Below are positions 51,418-61,158 of a stretch of 64,000 nt of DNA, piece after piece. The stretch is from Thermogemmatispora onikobensis (GTDB taxonomy: Bacteria > Chloroflexota > Ktedonobacteria > Ktedonobacterales > Ktedonobacteraceae). Position numbers and translations under genes: made by a program. The notes below the pieces were generated by a model. That model saw nothing but the letters and a program-made list of their open reading frames with translations. It was not told the origin of the DNA and searched no databases. How positions within the stretch are numbered: position 1 is the first letter of the stretch; each line of letters opens with the position of its first letter. The DNA lies in assembly GCF_001748285.1 (NCBI RefSeq), contig NZ_BDGT01000012.1, forward strand, positions 1-64,000, read 5' to 3'.

Positions 51418-51446
51418 TTGACAGCCTGGACATGCTGTGCTACCAT
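51418..51446 (+). promoter_or_regulatory. Promoter of the nuo operon
   Basis: Consensus TTGACA (51418-51423), 17 bp, TACCAT (51441-51446), with TGC before the -10. The start near 51453 gives an 87-nt leader containing a GGTACC-AGCGCC-GGTACC hairpin. Confidence 0.65.
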
Positions 51447-51539
51447 ACAAACTGAAGTAGTGTATAAATGACACCAGGTACCAGCGCCGGTACCCGTATC
51501 AACGCGCAGAGTATTTACCGAAAATAAAGGATATCCACG

Positions 51540-51896
51540 ATGAGCGGTCCTCTCCCCATTTTTCTCATGGTGGCGCTGGCGCTCCTCTTTGGCCTGCTGG
51601 TCATGGCGGTGACAGCGATTCTGGGGCCGAAGAAGCCGACACCGGAGAAGCTGGCGCCCTATGAATGTGGCATCCAGGAGATTCAGGCGCCGAAGCGGCG
51701 CTTTCCTGTCAAATATCTCCTGACAGGGATGCTTTTTATTGCCTTTGATATTGAAATTGTCTCATTGTATCCCCTGGCCGTTCTCCTGAAGGATCAGCTG
51801 AAGACCCTGGGGCTGATCGAGCTGCTCATCTTCTTCGTGATCCTGATGATCGGCTACGTTTACGTCTGGCGAAAAGGGGCATTCACATGGGAGTAA
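51540..51896 (+). CDS. nuoA: NADH-quinone oxidoreductase subunit A
   Basis: A 118-residue membrane subunit of Complex I with three helices. The conserved loop [10 protein letters not shown] holds the Cys near the quinone site, and [12 protein letters not shown] is the usual second-helix motif. AAAGGAT precedes the ATG. It overlaps nuoB by 10 nt, so the two are coupled. Confidence 0.95.
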   Translation: MSGPLPIFLMVALALLFGLLVMAVTAILGPKKPTPEKLAPYECGIQEIQAPKRRFPVKYLLTGMLFIAFDIEIVSLYPLAVLLKDQLKTLGLIELLIFFVILMIGYVYVWRKGAFTWE

Positions 51897-52489
51897 CCAA
51901 TCCCTGGGAACCGGTACAGACCTTTTCCAACACGCAGACGCCGCGTCGTCCGCGCCAGTTGCCGATGCGCACTGGCGAATTTGGCATCTTGACGACGCAG
52001 GTCAGCAAGCTTATCGAGTGGGGGCGAAGCTCATCGCTCTGGCCGGCGCTCTTTGGTCTGGCCTGTTGTGCTATTGAGATGATGGCCACCAGTGCCGACC
52101 GTTTTGACATCGCGCGTTTCGGGGCTGAGGTCTATCGGGCCTCGCCGCGCCAGGCCGACCTGATGATTGTAGCGGGCCGCTGCTCGATCAAGATGGCCCC
52201 TGTGCTGCGCCAGATCTATGATCAGATGCCCGAGCCGAAGTGGGTTATTGCAATGGGGGCCTGTGCTTCCTGTGGCGGCGTCTTCAACAACTATGCGATC
52301 GTCCAGGGTGTGGATAAGATCGTCCCGGTCGATGTCTACATCCCGGGCTGTCCGCCCACACCCGATATGCTCCTCTATGGTTTTAACGAGCTGCAGCGTA
52401 AGATTCGCGAAGGCATCCCGAATCCGCCCGACCCGCTCAAGGAGAGCGGCCTGAAACTGCCTGGCCCCAGCGAGGAGCGGCCAGGCTGA
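51887..52489 (+). CDS. nuoB: NADH-quinone oxidoreductase subunit B
   Basis: A 200-residue subunit holding cluster N2 next to the quinone. The Cys ligands appear in [18 protein letters not shown] and PGCPPTPDM. There is an additional Cys in [11 protein letters not shown], where other bacteria often have Thr or Val. It overlaps nuoA and is followed by a 195-bp gap before nuoC. Confidence 0.96.
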   Translation: MGVTNPWEPVQTFSNTQTPRRPRQLPMRTGEFGILTTQVSKLIEWGRSSSLWPALFGLACCAIEMMATSADRFDIARFGAEVYRASPRQADLMIVAGRCSIKMAPVLRQIYDQMPEPKWVIAMGACASCGGVFNNYAIVQGVDKIVPVDVYIPGCPPTPDMLLYGFNELQRKIREGIPNPPDPLKESGLKLPGPSEERPG

Positions 52490-52684
52490 GAGCGAGCAGA
52501 CCCCTCCTTCCTGGCTCGTTCTTCACTTGCTGCTCGCCCGTCGGGCTGGGGTTAGGTTGGGGTGGGTTGGGTGGCCACCGCGACGGAGGGCGGGCGAGAA
52601 GAGGGAGAGAGCAAGGCGTGCAGAGCGGGGGGACTGGGAGCATGGGAGCAGCGCGGGGAAAGCGAGGCGAAAGAAAGAACAATC

Positions 52685-53302
52685 ATGGATACATTTGCCG
52701 AGGCTGCCGTAGCAGCCCTACGCGAGCGTTTCCCCCAGGCGGTGGTGGAAACCGTCGAGCACCGTGGTGAGCTGACGGTTGTCCTGACCACCGAGCACCT
52801 GGTCGCTGTTTGTGACTATCTTAAGCGGCACCATCACTATACCTTTCTCTCAACGATCACCGCTGTCGACTGGCTGGAGCGCGTGCCCCGCTACGATGTG
52901 GTGTATCAGTTGCTCTCGCTGCCGCGGCGCAGCACGCTCGCGCTCAAGGTGCGCGTGGGTGGCAAGCGCGAGGAGCACCCGCAGGTGCCATCGGTGACCG
53001 GCGTCTGGCCGGCGGCTAACTGGTATGAGCGCGAGGTCTATGATCTGTTTGGCATCATTTTTACTCATCATCCCGACCTGCGCCGCATTCTGATGCCGAG
53101 CAACTGGACCACTCACCCGTTGCGCAAGGATTATCCGCTGACCGGCTTCGATCTGCCTGAGCCACACTGGGGCGGTCAGGTTCCCTATGACGTGGACCCC
53201 GGCGTTGGCCGCCAGACCCTCCGTACCCCCCAGGGCCGCGAGCTGAACGAGAGTCGCAGCGCCTTTACTACCAACCCAGAGCCGGGTACCCCGCGAGCGT
53301 GA
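52685..53302 (+). CDS. nuoC: NADH-quinone oxidoreductase subunit C
   Basis: A 205-residue peripheral-arm subunit. The family motif is NWYEREVYDLFGIIF, then HPDLRRILMPSNW and HPLRKDYPL. The ATG at 52685 gives normal length. A longer frame from 52562 is Gly/Glu-rich and has no family support. It is separate from nuoD here, with a 390-bp gap between. Confidence 0.94.
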   Translation: MDTFAEAAVAALRERFPQAVVETVEHRGELTVVLTTEHLVAVCDYLKRHHHYTFLSTITAVDWLERVPRYDVVYQLLSLPRRSTLALKVRVGGKREEHPQVPSVTGVWPAANWYEREVYDLFGIIFTHHPDLRRILMPSNWTTHPLRKDYPLTGFDLPEPHWGGQVPYDVDPGVGRQTLRTPQGRELNESRSAFTTNPEPGTPRA

Positions 53303-53692
53303 GCTGAGCACTTGACCAGCTGCCTTTGCCTGACCTGCTCAGACTCGCGCTCCCTCTGTCGGTCTGGTCTGTACACGCTGCTTACTCCTACTGGAGCACA
53401 GACAAGATCAAGGCGCGAGTCTCTGCGCAGCGCCAGACCTACCACCTGAACGGACGCGGAGGCAACAGGTGCAGGAGGGAGGGAAGGAGGCAGCAGCCCT
53501 GGCCGACCAGGGCCGTAGAAGCGCCAGGAGCGGAGCAGCGGGGAGCAGCAGACCATACTCTGCCGCGTCTCTCTCGGAGAGGCTGAGCTGGCAGGCGCAA
53601 GGCGACCAGAGCAGGGCTGGGACCTGCTGGGGCTGGTTGATCCGCTCGCTTTGGAAGTGCAACGGCTGACATGCAGCGATGAGGGCTTGCTT
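53303..53692 (+). other. 390-bp gap between nuoC and nuoD
   Basis: No gene. It holds a perfect GCCCTGG-CCGA-CCAGGGC hairpin (53496-53513) and a CTCTC/GAGAG stem nearby. It may be an RNA processing or attenuation region that sets subunit ratios. Confidence 0.4.
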
Positions 53693-54928
53693 ATGCAACA
53701 GGAGCTAGAAACGCGCTATACCATCGAAGAAGGCCAGGTAACCGAGAGCGGTCAGCGCCAGGATACCATGACCATCAATATGGGGCCGCAGCACCCGAGT
53801 ACCCACGGGGTGCTCCGCCTGCTGCTGACCATCGAGGGCGAGACCGTGGTCAAGGCCGAGCCGGACATCGGCTATCTGCATACCGGCATCGAGAAGACCG
53901 CTGAGTCGAAGTCCTATCATCAGGCGCTGGTGCTGACGGACCGCATGGACTATCTGGCCCCGCTGTGCAATAACCTGGGCTATGCGCTGGCGGTGGAGAA
54001 GTTGCTGGGGATCGAAGACGAGATCACCGATAAAATTAAATATGCGCGAATACTGCTGGCCGAGCTGCAGCGCATCGCCAGCCACCTGGTCTGGCTGGGC
54101 ACGAGCGCGCTCGACCTGGGAGCGATGAGCGTCTTCCTCTACTGCTTCCGCGAGCGCGAGATGATCCTGGATGTCTTCGAGTACGTCTCAGGCGTGCGCA
54201 TGATGACCAGCTATATCTGTCCCGGTGGCCTGCAGGCTGACCTGCCCCGTGGCTTCGACGAGAAGGTGCGTGCCTTCACGCGCGTCTTCCCCGATCGCCT
54301 GGCCGAGTACCACGACCTGTTGACCAACAACCCGCTCTGGCTGGAGCGCACCAGGGGGGTGGCGATACTCAGCAAGGAGGATGCCATTGCCTATGCTACC
54401 AGTGGTCCGACCCTGCGCGGCAGCGGCATCGCCTGGGACATTCGCAAAGCCTTCCCCTACAGTGGCTACGAGCAGTTCGACTTTGAGATCCCGGTCGGCA
54501 GCAACGGCGACGTTTACGACCGCTACATGGTGCGCATGCTGGAGATGGAGCAGAGCCTGCGCATCGTCAATCAGGCGCTCGATGGCATGCCGCCCGGTCG
54601 CTATCGTGTGGCCAATCCCAAGGTAGCGCCGCCGCCCAAGTGGCAGATCACTGGCAGCATGGAGGCCTTGATCCACCACTTCAAGCTCTACACCGAGGGC
54701 TATCGTCCGCCCGCCGGCGAGGTCTATGTGCGCACGGAGTCGCCCAAGGGCGAGCTGGGCTTCTTTATCGTCAGCGACGGCTCCGCCCGACCCTACCGCA
54801 TGCACGTGCGCGCGCCGTCCTTTGCGAATCTGCAGGCGCTGCCGAAGATGATCCAGGGAAACCTGCTCTCGGACGTAGTGGCCGCTATCGGGAGCATCGA
54901 TATTGTGCTCGGTGAGGTTGATCGATGA
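53693..54928 (+). CDS. nuoD: NADH-quinone oxidoreductase subunit D
   Basis: A 411-residue 49-kDa-type subunit lining the quinone cavity. Signature GPQHPSTHGVLRL, then EPDIGYLHTGIEKTAE, ELQRIASHLVWLG, YICPGGLQADLP and PTLRGSGIAWDIRK. The start is taken at the ATG 53693 after a GAGGG. A TTG at 53651 is possible. It overlaps nuoE by 4 nt. Confidence 0.96.
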   Translation: MQQELETRYTIEEGQVTESGQRQDTMTINMGPQHPSTHGVLRLLLTIEGETVVKAEPDIGYLHTGIEKTAESKSYHQALVLTDRMDYLAPLCNNLGYALAVEKLLGIEDEITDKIKYARILLAELQRIASHLVWLGTSALDLGAMSVFLYCFREREMILDVFEYVSGVRMMTSYICPGGLQADLPRGFDEKVRAFTRVFPDRLAEYHDLLTNNPLWLERTRGVAILSKEDAIAYATSGPTLRGSGIAWDIRKAFPYSGYEQFDFEIPVGSNGDVYDRYMVRMLEMEQSLRIVNQALDGMPPGRYRVANPKVAPPPKWQITGSMEALIHHFKLYTEGYRPPAGEVYVRTESPKGELGFFIVSDGSARPYRMHVRAPSFANLQALPKMIQGNLLSDVVAAIGSIDIVLGEVDR

Positions 54929-55449
54929 TTTCAGAACAGGCGAAGCAGCGCATGCGCGAGCTGGCAGCTCGCTATCCGGTGGCCCGCTCCGCCGTGATGC
55001 CGGCCCTCTACATTGCGCAGGCGGAGGAAGGCTACGTCTCCCGCGCGGCGCTGGAGGCGGTGGCGGAGGTCTTGAATATGACGGTCGACGATGTCGAGAG
55101 CGTCGCCACCTTTTATACGATGTACTATCAGCGCCCGCCCGGCAAGAAGGTGATCAAAGTCTGCAATAGCATTTCATGCTACCTGCGCGGCTGCGACGCG
55201 CTGGTCGAGCAGCTCGAGCGCCGTCTGGGTATCAAGCGGGGCGAGACCAGTCCCGATGGCCGCTATACCCTGTTGACGGTGGAGTGCCTGGCCTCCTGTG
55301 GCACGGCCCCGGTGCTCCAGGTCAACGATGCATTCGTCGAGAATCTGACGCCTGAGCTGGTCGATCGCCTGGTGGATCAGTGGGAAGCTGAGTTTCAGGC
55401 TGAGGGCCAGAGCCAGGGCCGGAGCCCGGCAGGCGCCGGAGGCTGCTGA
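54925..55449 (+). CDS. nuoE: NADH-quinone oxidoreductase subunit E
   Basis: A 174-residue 24-kDa-type subunit with the N1a 2Fe-2S cluster. The ligands sit in CNSISCYLRGC and ECLASCGTAP. FYTMYYQRPPGKKVIKVC is the usual preceding segment. A Gly/Gln-rich tail ending in Cys is extra. Coupled to nuoD by ATGA. Confidence 0.94.
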   Translation: MISEQAKQRMRELAARYPVARSAVMPALYIAQAEEGYVSRAALEAVAEVLNMTVDDVESVATFYTMYYQRPPGKKVIKVCNSISCYLRGCDALVEQLERRLGIKRGETSPDGRYTLLTVECLASCGTAPVLQVNDAFVENLTPELVDRLVDQWEAEFQAEGQSQGRSPAGAGGC

Positions 55450-55497
55450 CTGACCTGCCTGCTGGCCTATGTTGTGCTGGAGTGAAGGAAGCGTGTT

Positions 55498-56796
55498 ATG
55501 CCAGAGCTGATTATCACGAAAAATATCGATGTGCCTGGAATCGATCGCCTGGATGTCTACCGCCAGCATGGCGGCTATGAAGCCCTGGAGAAGGCGCTGC
55601 GCGAGTACCAGCCGGAGGAGATCGTCGAGCTGGTCAAGAAGTCTGGCCTGCGCGGACGCGGCGGGGCTGGTTTCCCAACCGGCATGAAGTGGGGCTTTCT
55701 GGCCAAGAACGAGCCGCGCTATTTGTGCTGCAACTGCGATGAAAGCGAGCCGGGCACCTTCAAGGATCGCATGCTGATGGAGAAGAATCCTCATCAGCTG
55801 GTCGAGGGGGTGATCATTACCAGCTACGCCTGCCGCGTCTCGACGGCCTTTATCTATGTGCGCGGCGAGCTGGCCTACGCCGCCCGCCAGGTGCAGCGGG
55901 CGGTCGATGAAGCCTATGCCGCTGGCTACATCGGCAAGAATATTCTGGGCAGCGGCTATAGCCTGGACGTGATCGTCCACCGCGGAGCTGGAGCCTATAT
56001 CTGTGGCGAGGAGAGCGCCCTGATGGAGTCGCTGGAAGGGCGCCGTGGCTACCCACGCCTCAAGCCGCCCTTCCCGGCAGCGGTCGGCCTCTACGGCGGG
56101 CCGACGGTCATCAATAACTGTGAGACGCTCTCGACAGTGCCCGCCATTGTGCGCAACGGGGCCGACTGGTACGCCTCCTTCGGCACGGAGAAGAGCAAGG
56201 GGACGCGCATCTTCTGCTTGAGCGGCCATGTCAAGAAGCCGGGCAACTATGAGCTGCCCCTGGGGACGCCCCTGCGCACCCTGATCTACGACGAGCAGTA
56301 CGGCGGTGGTATCCTCGGCGACAAGCAGCTCAAGGCAGTGATCCCCGGCGGCTCCTCGACCTTCATCCTGGGGGCGGATAAGATCGATACTCCTCTGGAC
56401 TTCGAGTCGGTGGCGGCGGCTGGCTCAATGCTCGGCTCCGGCGGCGTCATCGTGATGCATGAGGATACCTGCATCGTCGATGCCGTTCTGCGGATGACCG
56501 AGTTCTATCGCGATGAGTCCTGTGGAAAGTGCACGCCCTGCCGTGAGGGCACCTATTGGCTGGTGCAGCTGTTGGAGCGTATCGAGCACGGCCACGGTAA
56601 AATGAGTGATATCAATCTCTTGCTGGATATTTGCGATAATATCAGCGGCAAGTCGTTCTGCCCGCTGGGCGATGCAGCGACCTCTTCGATCACGAGCAGT
56701 ATCAAGCTGTTCCGCGAGGAGTACGAATATCACGTGCGCGAGGGATGCTGCATGGTGGGACCAAAGGCGCGCAAGCCGGTTGCCGCCGCGCTCTAG
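55498..56796 (+). CDS. nuoF: NADH-quinone oxidoreductase subunit F
   Basis: A 432-residue NADH-binding 51-kDa-type subunit with FMN and cluster N3. The nucleotide motif GLRGRGGAGFPTGMKW, ICGEESALMESLEG and the cluster motif SCGKCTPCREGT are present, with the last Cys in SFCPLGD. Its presence with nuoE and nuoG shows that the complex has an NADH-input module. Confidence 0.97.
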   Translation: MPELIITKNIDVPGIDRLDVYRQHGGYEALEKALREYQPEEIVELVKKSGLRGRGGAGFPTGMKWGFLAKNEPRYLCCNCDESEPGTFKDRMLMEKNPHQLVEGVIITSYACRVSTAFIYVRGELAYAARQVQRAVDEAYAAGYIGKNILGSGYSLDVIVHRGAGAYICGEESALMESLEGRRGYPRLKPPFPAAVGLYGGPTVINNCETLSTVPAIVRNGADWYASFGTEKSKGTRIFCLSGHVKKPGNYELPLGTPLRTLIYDEQYGGGILGDKQLKAVIPGGSSTFILGADKIDTPLDFESVAAAGSMLGSGGVIVMHEDTCIVDAVLRMTEFYRDESCGKCTPCREGTYWLVQLLERIEHGHGKMSDINLLLDICDNISGKSFCPLGDAATSSITSSIKLFREEYEYHVREGCCMVGPKARKPVAAAL

Positions 56797-56855
56797 CCTG
56801 GTGTGGCTGGCGATGGCTGATTGGCGGCGTTCCCGCGTGAAGGATAGAAGAAGCT

Positions 56856-59024
56856 ATGGCTGAAGAGGCAAAAAACGACGGACTTGTCCATCTGACCATC
56901 GATGGCATCCCGGTGGCCGTACCCCCCGGGACGCTGGTCTGGGCGGCGGCGAAGCAGGCGGGCATCGAGATCCCTATCTATTGTTATCATCCCAAGATGC
57001 CCCCCCTTGGCGCCTGCCGCATGTGCTTTGTCGAGATCGAGAAGATGCCCAAGCCCCCGCAGACGGCCTGCACGACGCCGGTCAGCGAGGGCATGGTCGT
57101 CCATACGAAGACCGAGAAGGTGCTCAAGGCGCGTCGTGGTACACTGGAGTTCCTGCTGATTAACCACCCGCTGGACTGTCCGATCTGTGATAAGGGCGGC
57201 GAGTGCGATCTGCAGGATTTCACCCTGCGCCACGGTCCGGGGGCGACGCGCTTCGATCTGCGCAAGCGTCATTATCCGAAGCCGATTCCGGTCAGCGACC
57301 GGGTGCTGCTCGATCGCGAGCGTTGCATTCTCTGCCAGCGCTGCACGCGCTTCTGCTCCGAGGTCTCGATGGATAACGGGCTGGTCATGATCAACCGCGG
57401 CTATCGCATGGAGGTTGGTACAGCCCCGGGCGAGGCCTTCGATTCGATCTTCTCAGGCAATACTGTGGAGATCTGCCCGGTCGGCGCCCTGACCTCGGCG
57501 AAATATCGCTTTAAGGGGCGCCCCTGGGAGTTGAAGCGCATCCCGAGTGTCTGCAATAATTGCAGTGTAGGCTGCAACGTGCGCATCGATGTGCGCGTTG
57601 ACAAGATCATGCGCCAGATGTCGCGCTGCAACGATGATATTGACGATGGCTGGCTGTGCGACCGCGGGCGCTGGGACTTCGATTATGTCAACGATGCGCA
57701 GCGTCTGCGCACGCCGCTGGTGCGTCGGCAGCCGGGCGGAGTCCTTGAGCCGGCGGGCTGGGGTGAGGCTCTGGGAATGATCGCCGAGCGCCTGCGCACT
57801 ATCAAGGAGCGTTATAGCGCCAGCGCCATCGGCGGGATCGGTTCGACGCGCACCACCAATGAGGAGGCCTATCTCTTCCAGAAGCTGCTGCGCGAGGCTC
57901 TGGGCACGCCCAACGTCGATCACCATCATGGCTTCTTCCCGGGCCTGCGCGATCCGCTCACCGGGCGTCCCTGGATGCTGACGACGGCCATCGCCGACTT
58001 TGAACGAGCCTCGCATATTGTCCTGGTGGCCTCCGATCCTTACGAGCGCCAGCCCATTCTGAACCTGCGTATCAAGAAAGCGCTCAAGGCCGGAGCCAGG
58101 ATTTACGTTGTCAACGAAAGCCCGACCGAGCTGGATCGCCTGGCGACGCGAGTCATTCGTCTGCCGCAGCACGGAGCGGGAGCGGCGGCGCGCCTGTTGT
58201 TGGAGGCCGCTCTGCGCCAGGAGGAGCTGCGGAACCCGCGCGAGGAGGTGCGGGCCCGCGTTCTGGGAACGCCCCAGGAGACGCGACAGGCCGAGGCGCT
58301 TTGTGGCGTAGAGGTGGCGGAGGCCCTGCGCGAGCTGGCGCGCGAGATCGCAGCGGCGCCCGCGGCTCTCATTCTCTACGATGAAATGGCGACTCTGGCC
58401 CCCGGCTGTGCCAATCTGGCCCCCGACCTGCAAGCGCTGGCAGTGGTGACTGGCAACATCGACCGCCCTGGCGCCGGGGTGGGACCGCTCTTCGAAGATG
58501 CCAATTCGCTGGGGGCGCGCGACATGGGCCTGCTGCCCGATAGTCTGCCTGGCTATCGTCCGACCTCGCCGGAGGGCCTGAGTTATCAGGAGATGCTCAG
58601 CAGCGATGCGGTCAAGGCCCTCTACATCATGGGAGCCAATCCGGCCCGCCATCTGACCGATGGCAATCTGCGCCGGGGCAAAGAATTCATCGTCGTCCAG
58701 GAGATCCTGCTGACCGAGACGGCTCAGCAGGCCGATGTGGTCCTGCCGGCCCTGACCTATGCCGAGAAGGACGGCAGCATGACCAATGTCGACCACCATG
58801 TGCAGGCTATTCGCCGGGCTTTGCGTCCTCTGCCGGGAGCGCGGGCTGACTGGGAGATCCTGATGGACCTGGCGGCCCTGTTGGGCCATCCCTGGCCCTA
58901 TGAGGGACCGGAGGATGTGCTCCTGGAGATTGCCGCTCAGCATCCGCTCTATCGGGGACTGACCTGGGACGGTCTGGGCCTGCAGGGGGTACGCACGGGC
59001 GAAGTGGAGGTGGCCCATGCTTAA
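56856..59024 (+). CDS. nuoG: NADH-quinone oxidoreductase subunit G
   Basis: A 722-residue 75-kDa-type subunit. N-terminal 2Fe-2S Cys lie in IYCYHPKMPPLGACRMC. The His-ligated N5 segment is CPICDKGGECDLQD, the two 4Fe-4S motifs include CILCQRCTRFC, and the N7-type motif CNNCSVGC is retained. A molybdopterin-oxidoreductase-like C-terminal domain follows. It overlaps nuoH by 8 nt. Confidence 0.95.
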   Translation: MAEEAKNDGLVHLTIDGIPVAVPPGTLVWAAAKQAGIEIPIYCYHPKMPPLGACRMCFVEIEKMPKPPQTACTTPVSEGMVVHTKTEKVLKARRGTLEFLLINHPLDCPICDKGGECDLQDFTLRHGPGATRFDLRKRHYPKPIPVSDRVLLDRERCILCQRCTRFCSEVSMDNGLVMINRGYRMEVGTAPGEAFDSIFSGNTVEICPVGALTSAKYRFKGRPWELKRIPSVCNNCSVGCNVRIDVRVDKIMRQMSRCNDDIDDGWLCDRGRWDFDYVNDAQRLRTPLVRRQPGGVLEPAGWGEALGMIAERLRTIKERYSASAIGGIGSTRTTNEEAYLFQKLLREALGTPNVDHHHGFFPGLRDPLTGRPWMLTTAIADFERASHIVLVASDPYERQPILNLRIKKALKAGARIYVVNESPTELDRLATRVIRLPQHGAGAAARLLLEAALRQEELRNPREEVRARVLGTPQETRQAEALCGVEVAEALRELAREIAAAPAALILYDEMATLAPGCANLAPDLQALAVVTGNIDRPGAGVGPLFEDANSLGARDMGLLPDSLPGYRPTSPEGLSYQEMLSSDAVKALYIMGANPARHLTDGNLRRGKEFIVVQEILLTETAQQADVVLPALTYAEKDGSMTNVDHHVQAIRRALRPLPGARADWEILMDLAALLGHPWPYEGPEDVLLEIAAQHPLYRGLTWDGLGLQGVRTGEVEVAHA

Positions 59025-60282
59025 TGATACCTGGCTGCTGGTGATCGCCTCGCTTGTCAAGAGTGCCATTCTAATCGTCATCCTGTTGACGATCTTTGCC
59101 TACATGACCTGGATCGAGCGGCGCGTGGTGGCGCGCATTCAGGGCCGCCTGGGGCCGAATCGCGCCGGCCCTTTTGGGGCCTTGCAGCCGCTGGCTGACG
59201 CCATCAAGATGGCCTTCAAAGAGCAGATTATCCCGGCCCAGGCGTACAAAGTCATCTATCTGATCGCGCCGGTGATCTCGGTCGTGGTGGCCCTCAGCGC
59301 TTTCGCCGTGGTGCCGATCGGCAATAGCTGGACGCCAGGCCACCCAAGCGTCTGGGACCCGTGGGTTGGCGATATCAACGTTGGCCTGCTCTGGATTCTC
59401 TCGATCTCGTCGCTGGCCGTTTATGGCATCGTGCTCGGCGGCTGGTCCTCGGGCAACCGCTATTCGCTGCTCGGCTCGCTGCGCAGCGCGGCTCAGATGA
59501 TTTCCTATGAGACCAGCCTGGGGCTTGCCCTCAGTGGTACACTGATGTGGGCCGGCACCCTGAGCATGGTCAGCATCGTCCACCAGCAGACGCTGCAGGG
59601 TCAGGGAATCTGGTTTATTGTGGCTCAGCCCCTCGGCTTCCTGATCTACATCATTGCCGCCGTGGCTGAGGTCAACCGCGCCCCGTTCGATCTGCCGGAG
59701 GCCGAGCAGGAGCTGACCGCCGGCTACCTGACGGAGTACAGCGGTCTGCGCTGGAGCCTCTATCAGATGGCCGAGTACATCAATATGGTCACGGTCAGCT
59801 CGGTGGCGACGACCCTCTTCTTTGGGGGCTGGAGCTTCTTCGGGCTGGAACGCATCCCAGTGCTGTCGATCGTGATCTTCGCGGTCAAAGTGGCCTTTTT
59901 CCTCTTCCTCTTTATCTGGTTGCGTGCCACGCTGCCGCGCATCCGCTACGACCGTTTGATGCGCCTGGGCTGGCAATTCCTGCTGCCGCTGGCGGTCCTG
60001 AACGCGGTAGTGACTGCGACCTGCGTGGCCCTGGGTCTGCCGTGGTGGGTCAACGGCCTGATCGGGCTGGTGATCATTGGGGCGGTCCTGGCTATTACCT
60101 GGCTGCGCAGTCGCCAGACGCGCTTTGCTGTCAGCAAAGCTGGCGCCGAGCTTTTGCCGCCCTCGGTGCGCCTGGTGAAGACGATCGAGCCAGAGCTGGG
60201 GCTGGTCAACGGCGGTGAGGCTGCCGTGGCGGGCATTGAGAGACAGCAGGCCCTCTTGCAGGATGGCCGCGTCCAGGTCTGA
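59017..60282 (+). CDS. nuoH: NADH-quinone oxidoreductase subunit H
   Basis: A 421-residue membrane subunit forming the quinone entry chamber. WIERRVVARIQGRLGPNRAGPFG at the N-terminus, AEVNRAPFDLPEAEQELTAG and FIWLRATLPRIRYDRLM are diagnostic. About 8-9 helices are visible, with a soluble C-terminal tail of about 60 residues that is longer than usual. An inverted repeat separates it from nuoI. Confidence 0.96.
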   Translation: MLNDTWLLVIASLVKSAILIVILLTIFAYMTWIERRVVARIQGRLGPNRAGPFGALQPLADAIKMAFKEQIIPAQAYKVIYLIAPVISVVVALSAFAVVPIGNSWTPGHPSVWDPWVGDINVGLLWILSISSLAVYGIVLGGWSSGNRYSLLGSLRSAAQMISYETSLGLALSGTLMWAGTLSMVSIVHQQTLQGQGIWFIVAQPLGFLIYIIAAVAEVNRAPFDLPEAEQELTAGYLTEYSGLRWSLYQMAEYINMVTVSSVATTLFFGGWSFFGLERIPVLSIVIFAVKVAFFLFLFIWLRATLPRIRYDRLMRLGWQFLLPLAVLNAVVTATCVALGLPWWVNGLIGLVIIGAVLAITWLRSRQTRFAVSKAGAELLPPSVRLVKTIEPELGLVNGGEAAVAGIERQQALLQDGRVQV

Positions 60283-60351
60283 GGCGAGGCGGTGAGCAGT
60301 CGGCCAAGGCTGCTGAAAGCACAGGAAAAGAGGACGAACGCCGGAGTTCAA

Positions 60352-60431
60352 GAGCTGCCAGACCTGAAGGAAGAGAGTGGGCGTGTGAAGAAGTGAAAAG
60401 GAGGCGGAAGAGGAGAGGAGTCTGGCAGCTC
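60352..60431 (+). repeat. 12-bp inverted repeat in the nuoH-nuoI gap
   Basis: GAGCTGCCAGAC (60352-60363) pairs perfectly with GTCTGGCAGCTC (60420-60431), around a 56-nt purine-rich loop. It would form a closed stem in the operon mRNA, possibly for processing or stability. Confidence 0.55.
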
Positions 60432-60507
60432 CTTCGAAGCCTGCGAGCGAGAGTGAGAGAGTGAAGAGACGAGGCAAACACGTCTCACGGAGGCAGCGAG
60501 AGAAATC

Positions 60508-61158
60508 ATGTCTCTAGATATTCTCAAAGGGTTAGCCACTACCCTCAAAAATATGGGGCGTAAGCCGACCACAGTCTCCTTCCCGGAGCAGGAGCGCGAG
60601 CTGCCGCCGCGCTTTCGCGGGCGCCACGTCTTGCACCGCTATCCCAACGGGCTGGAGCGCTGTGTCGGGTGCTTCCTCTGTGCGGGCGCCTGTCCCGCTG
60701 ATGCCATCTATATCGAGGCGGAAGAGAACACCGAAGAGCATCGCGTCTCGCCGGGCGAGCGCTATGCAAAAGTGTTTGACGTCAACCTGCTGCGCTGCAT
60801 CTTCTGTGGCTATTGCGAAGCCGCCTGTCCGACCGGGGCTATCACTTTGGAGCGGGAATACAAGCTGGCGGCCTACTATCCCGAGGATATGGTGTACCAC
60901 AAGGAGCAGCTGCTGGAGCCACCTGGGCAAGCGACAGTGGGTTCAGCGGCCTATTGGTTTGATCCGCCGCCGCTTGCAGAAGAGGCCCCGCAGCCGGTAC
61001 CGCAGGAGGCCCGTGTCTTTGACGGCCTGGAGGCCAGCGCGGCAGCGGTGGGCCTGGGCGATGCCCAAAAGCAACCGGAGGTTCTGCTACGCAACGAGGA
61101 GCAGGACGAGGATCGGCGCAAGTTTTTGCAGGCCGACGAGGAGGGCAGACAAGCATGA
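60508..61158 (+). CDS. nuoI: NADH-quinone oxidoreductase subunit I
   Basis: A 216-residue ferredoxin-like subunit with two 4Fe-4S clusters (CVGCFLCAGACPADAI and CIFCGYCEAACPTGAI). A C-terminal extension of about 70 residues rich in Glu, Gln and Pro follows the core. The stop overlaps nuoJ by ATGA. Confidence 0.95.
   Translation: MSLDILKGLATTLKNMGRKPTTVSFPEQERELPPRFRGRHVLHRYPNGLERCVGCFLCAGACPADAIYIEAEENTEEHRVSPGERYAKVFDVNLLRCIFCGYCEAACPTGAITLEREYKLAAYYPEDMVYHKEQLLEPPGQATVGSAAYWFDPPPLAEEAPQPVPQEARVFDGLEASAAAVGLGDAQKQPEVLLRNEEQDEDRRKFLQADEEGRQA

Noticed and set aside
57453-59081. 542-codon antisense frame opposite nuoG
   Set aside because: It overlaps a complete, motif-rich nuoG, and its translation shows no domain. 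It is a by-product of GC-rich third positions.
59071-60477. 468-codon antisense frame opposite nuoH
   Set aside because: His/Gln/Arg-rich composition typical of a reversed membrane-protein gene; no start signal.
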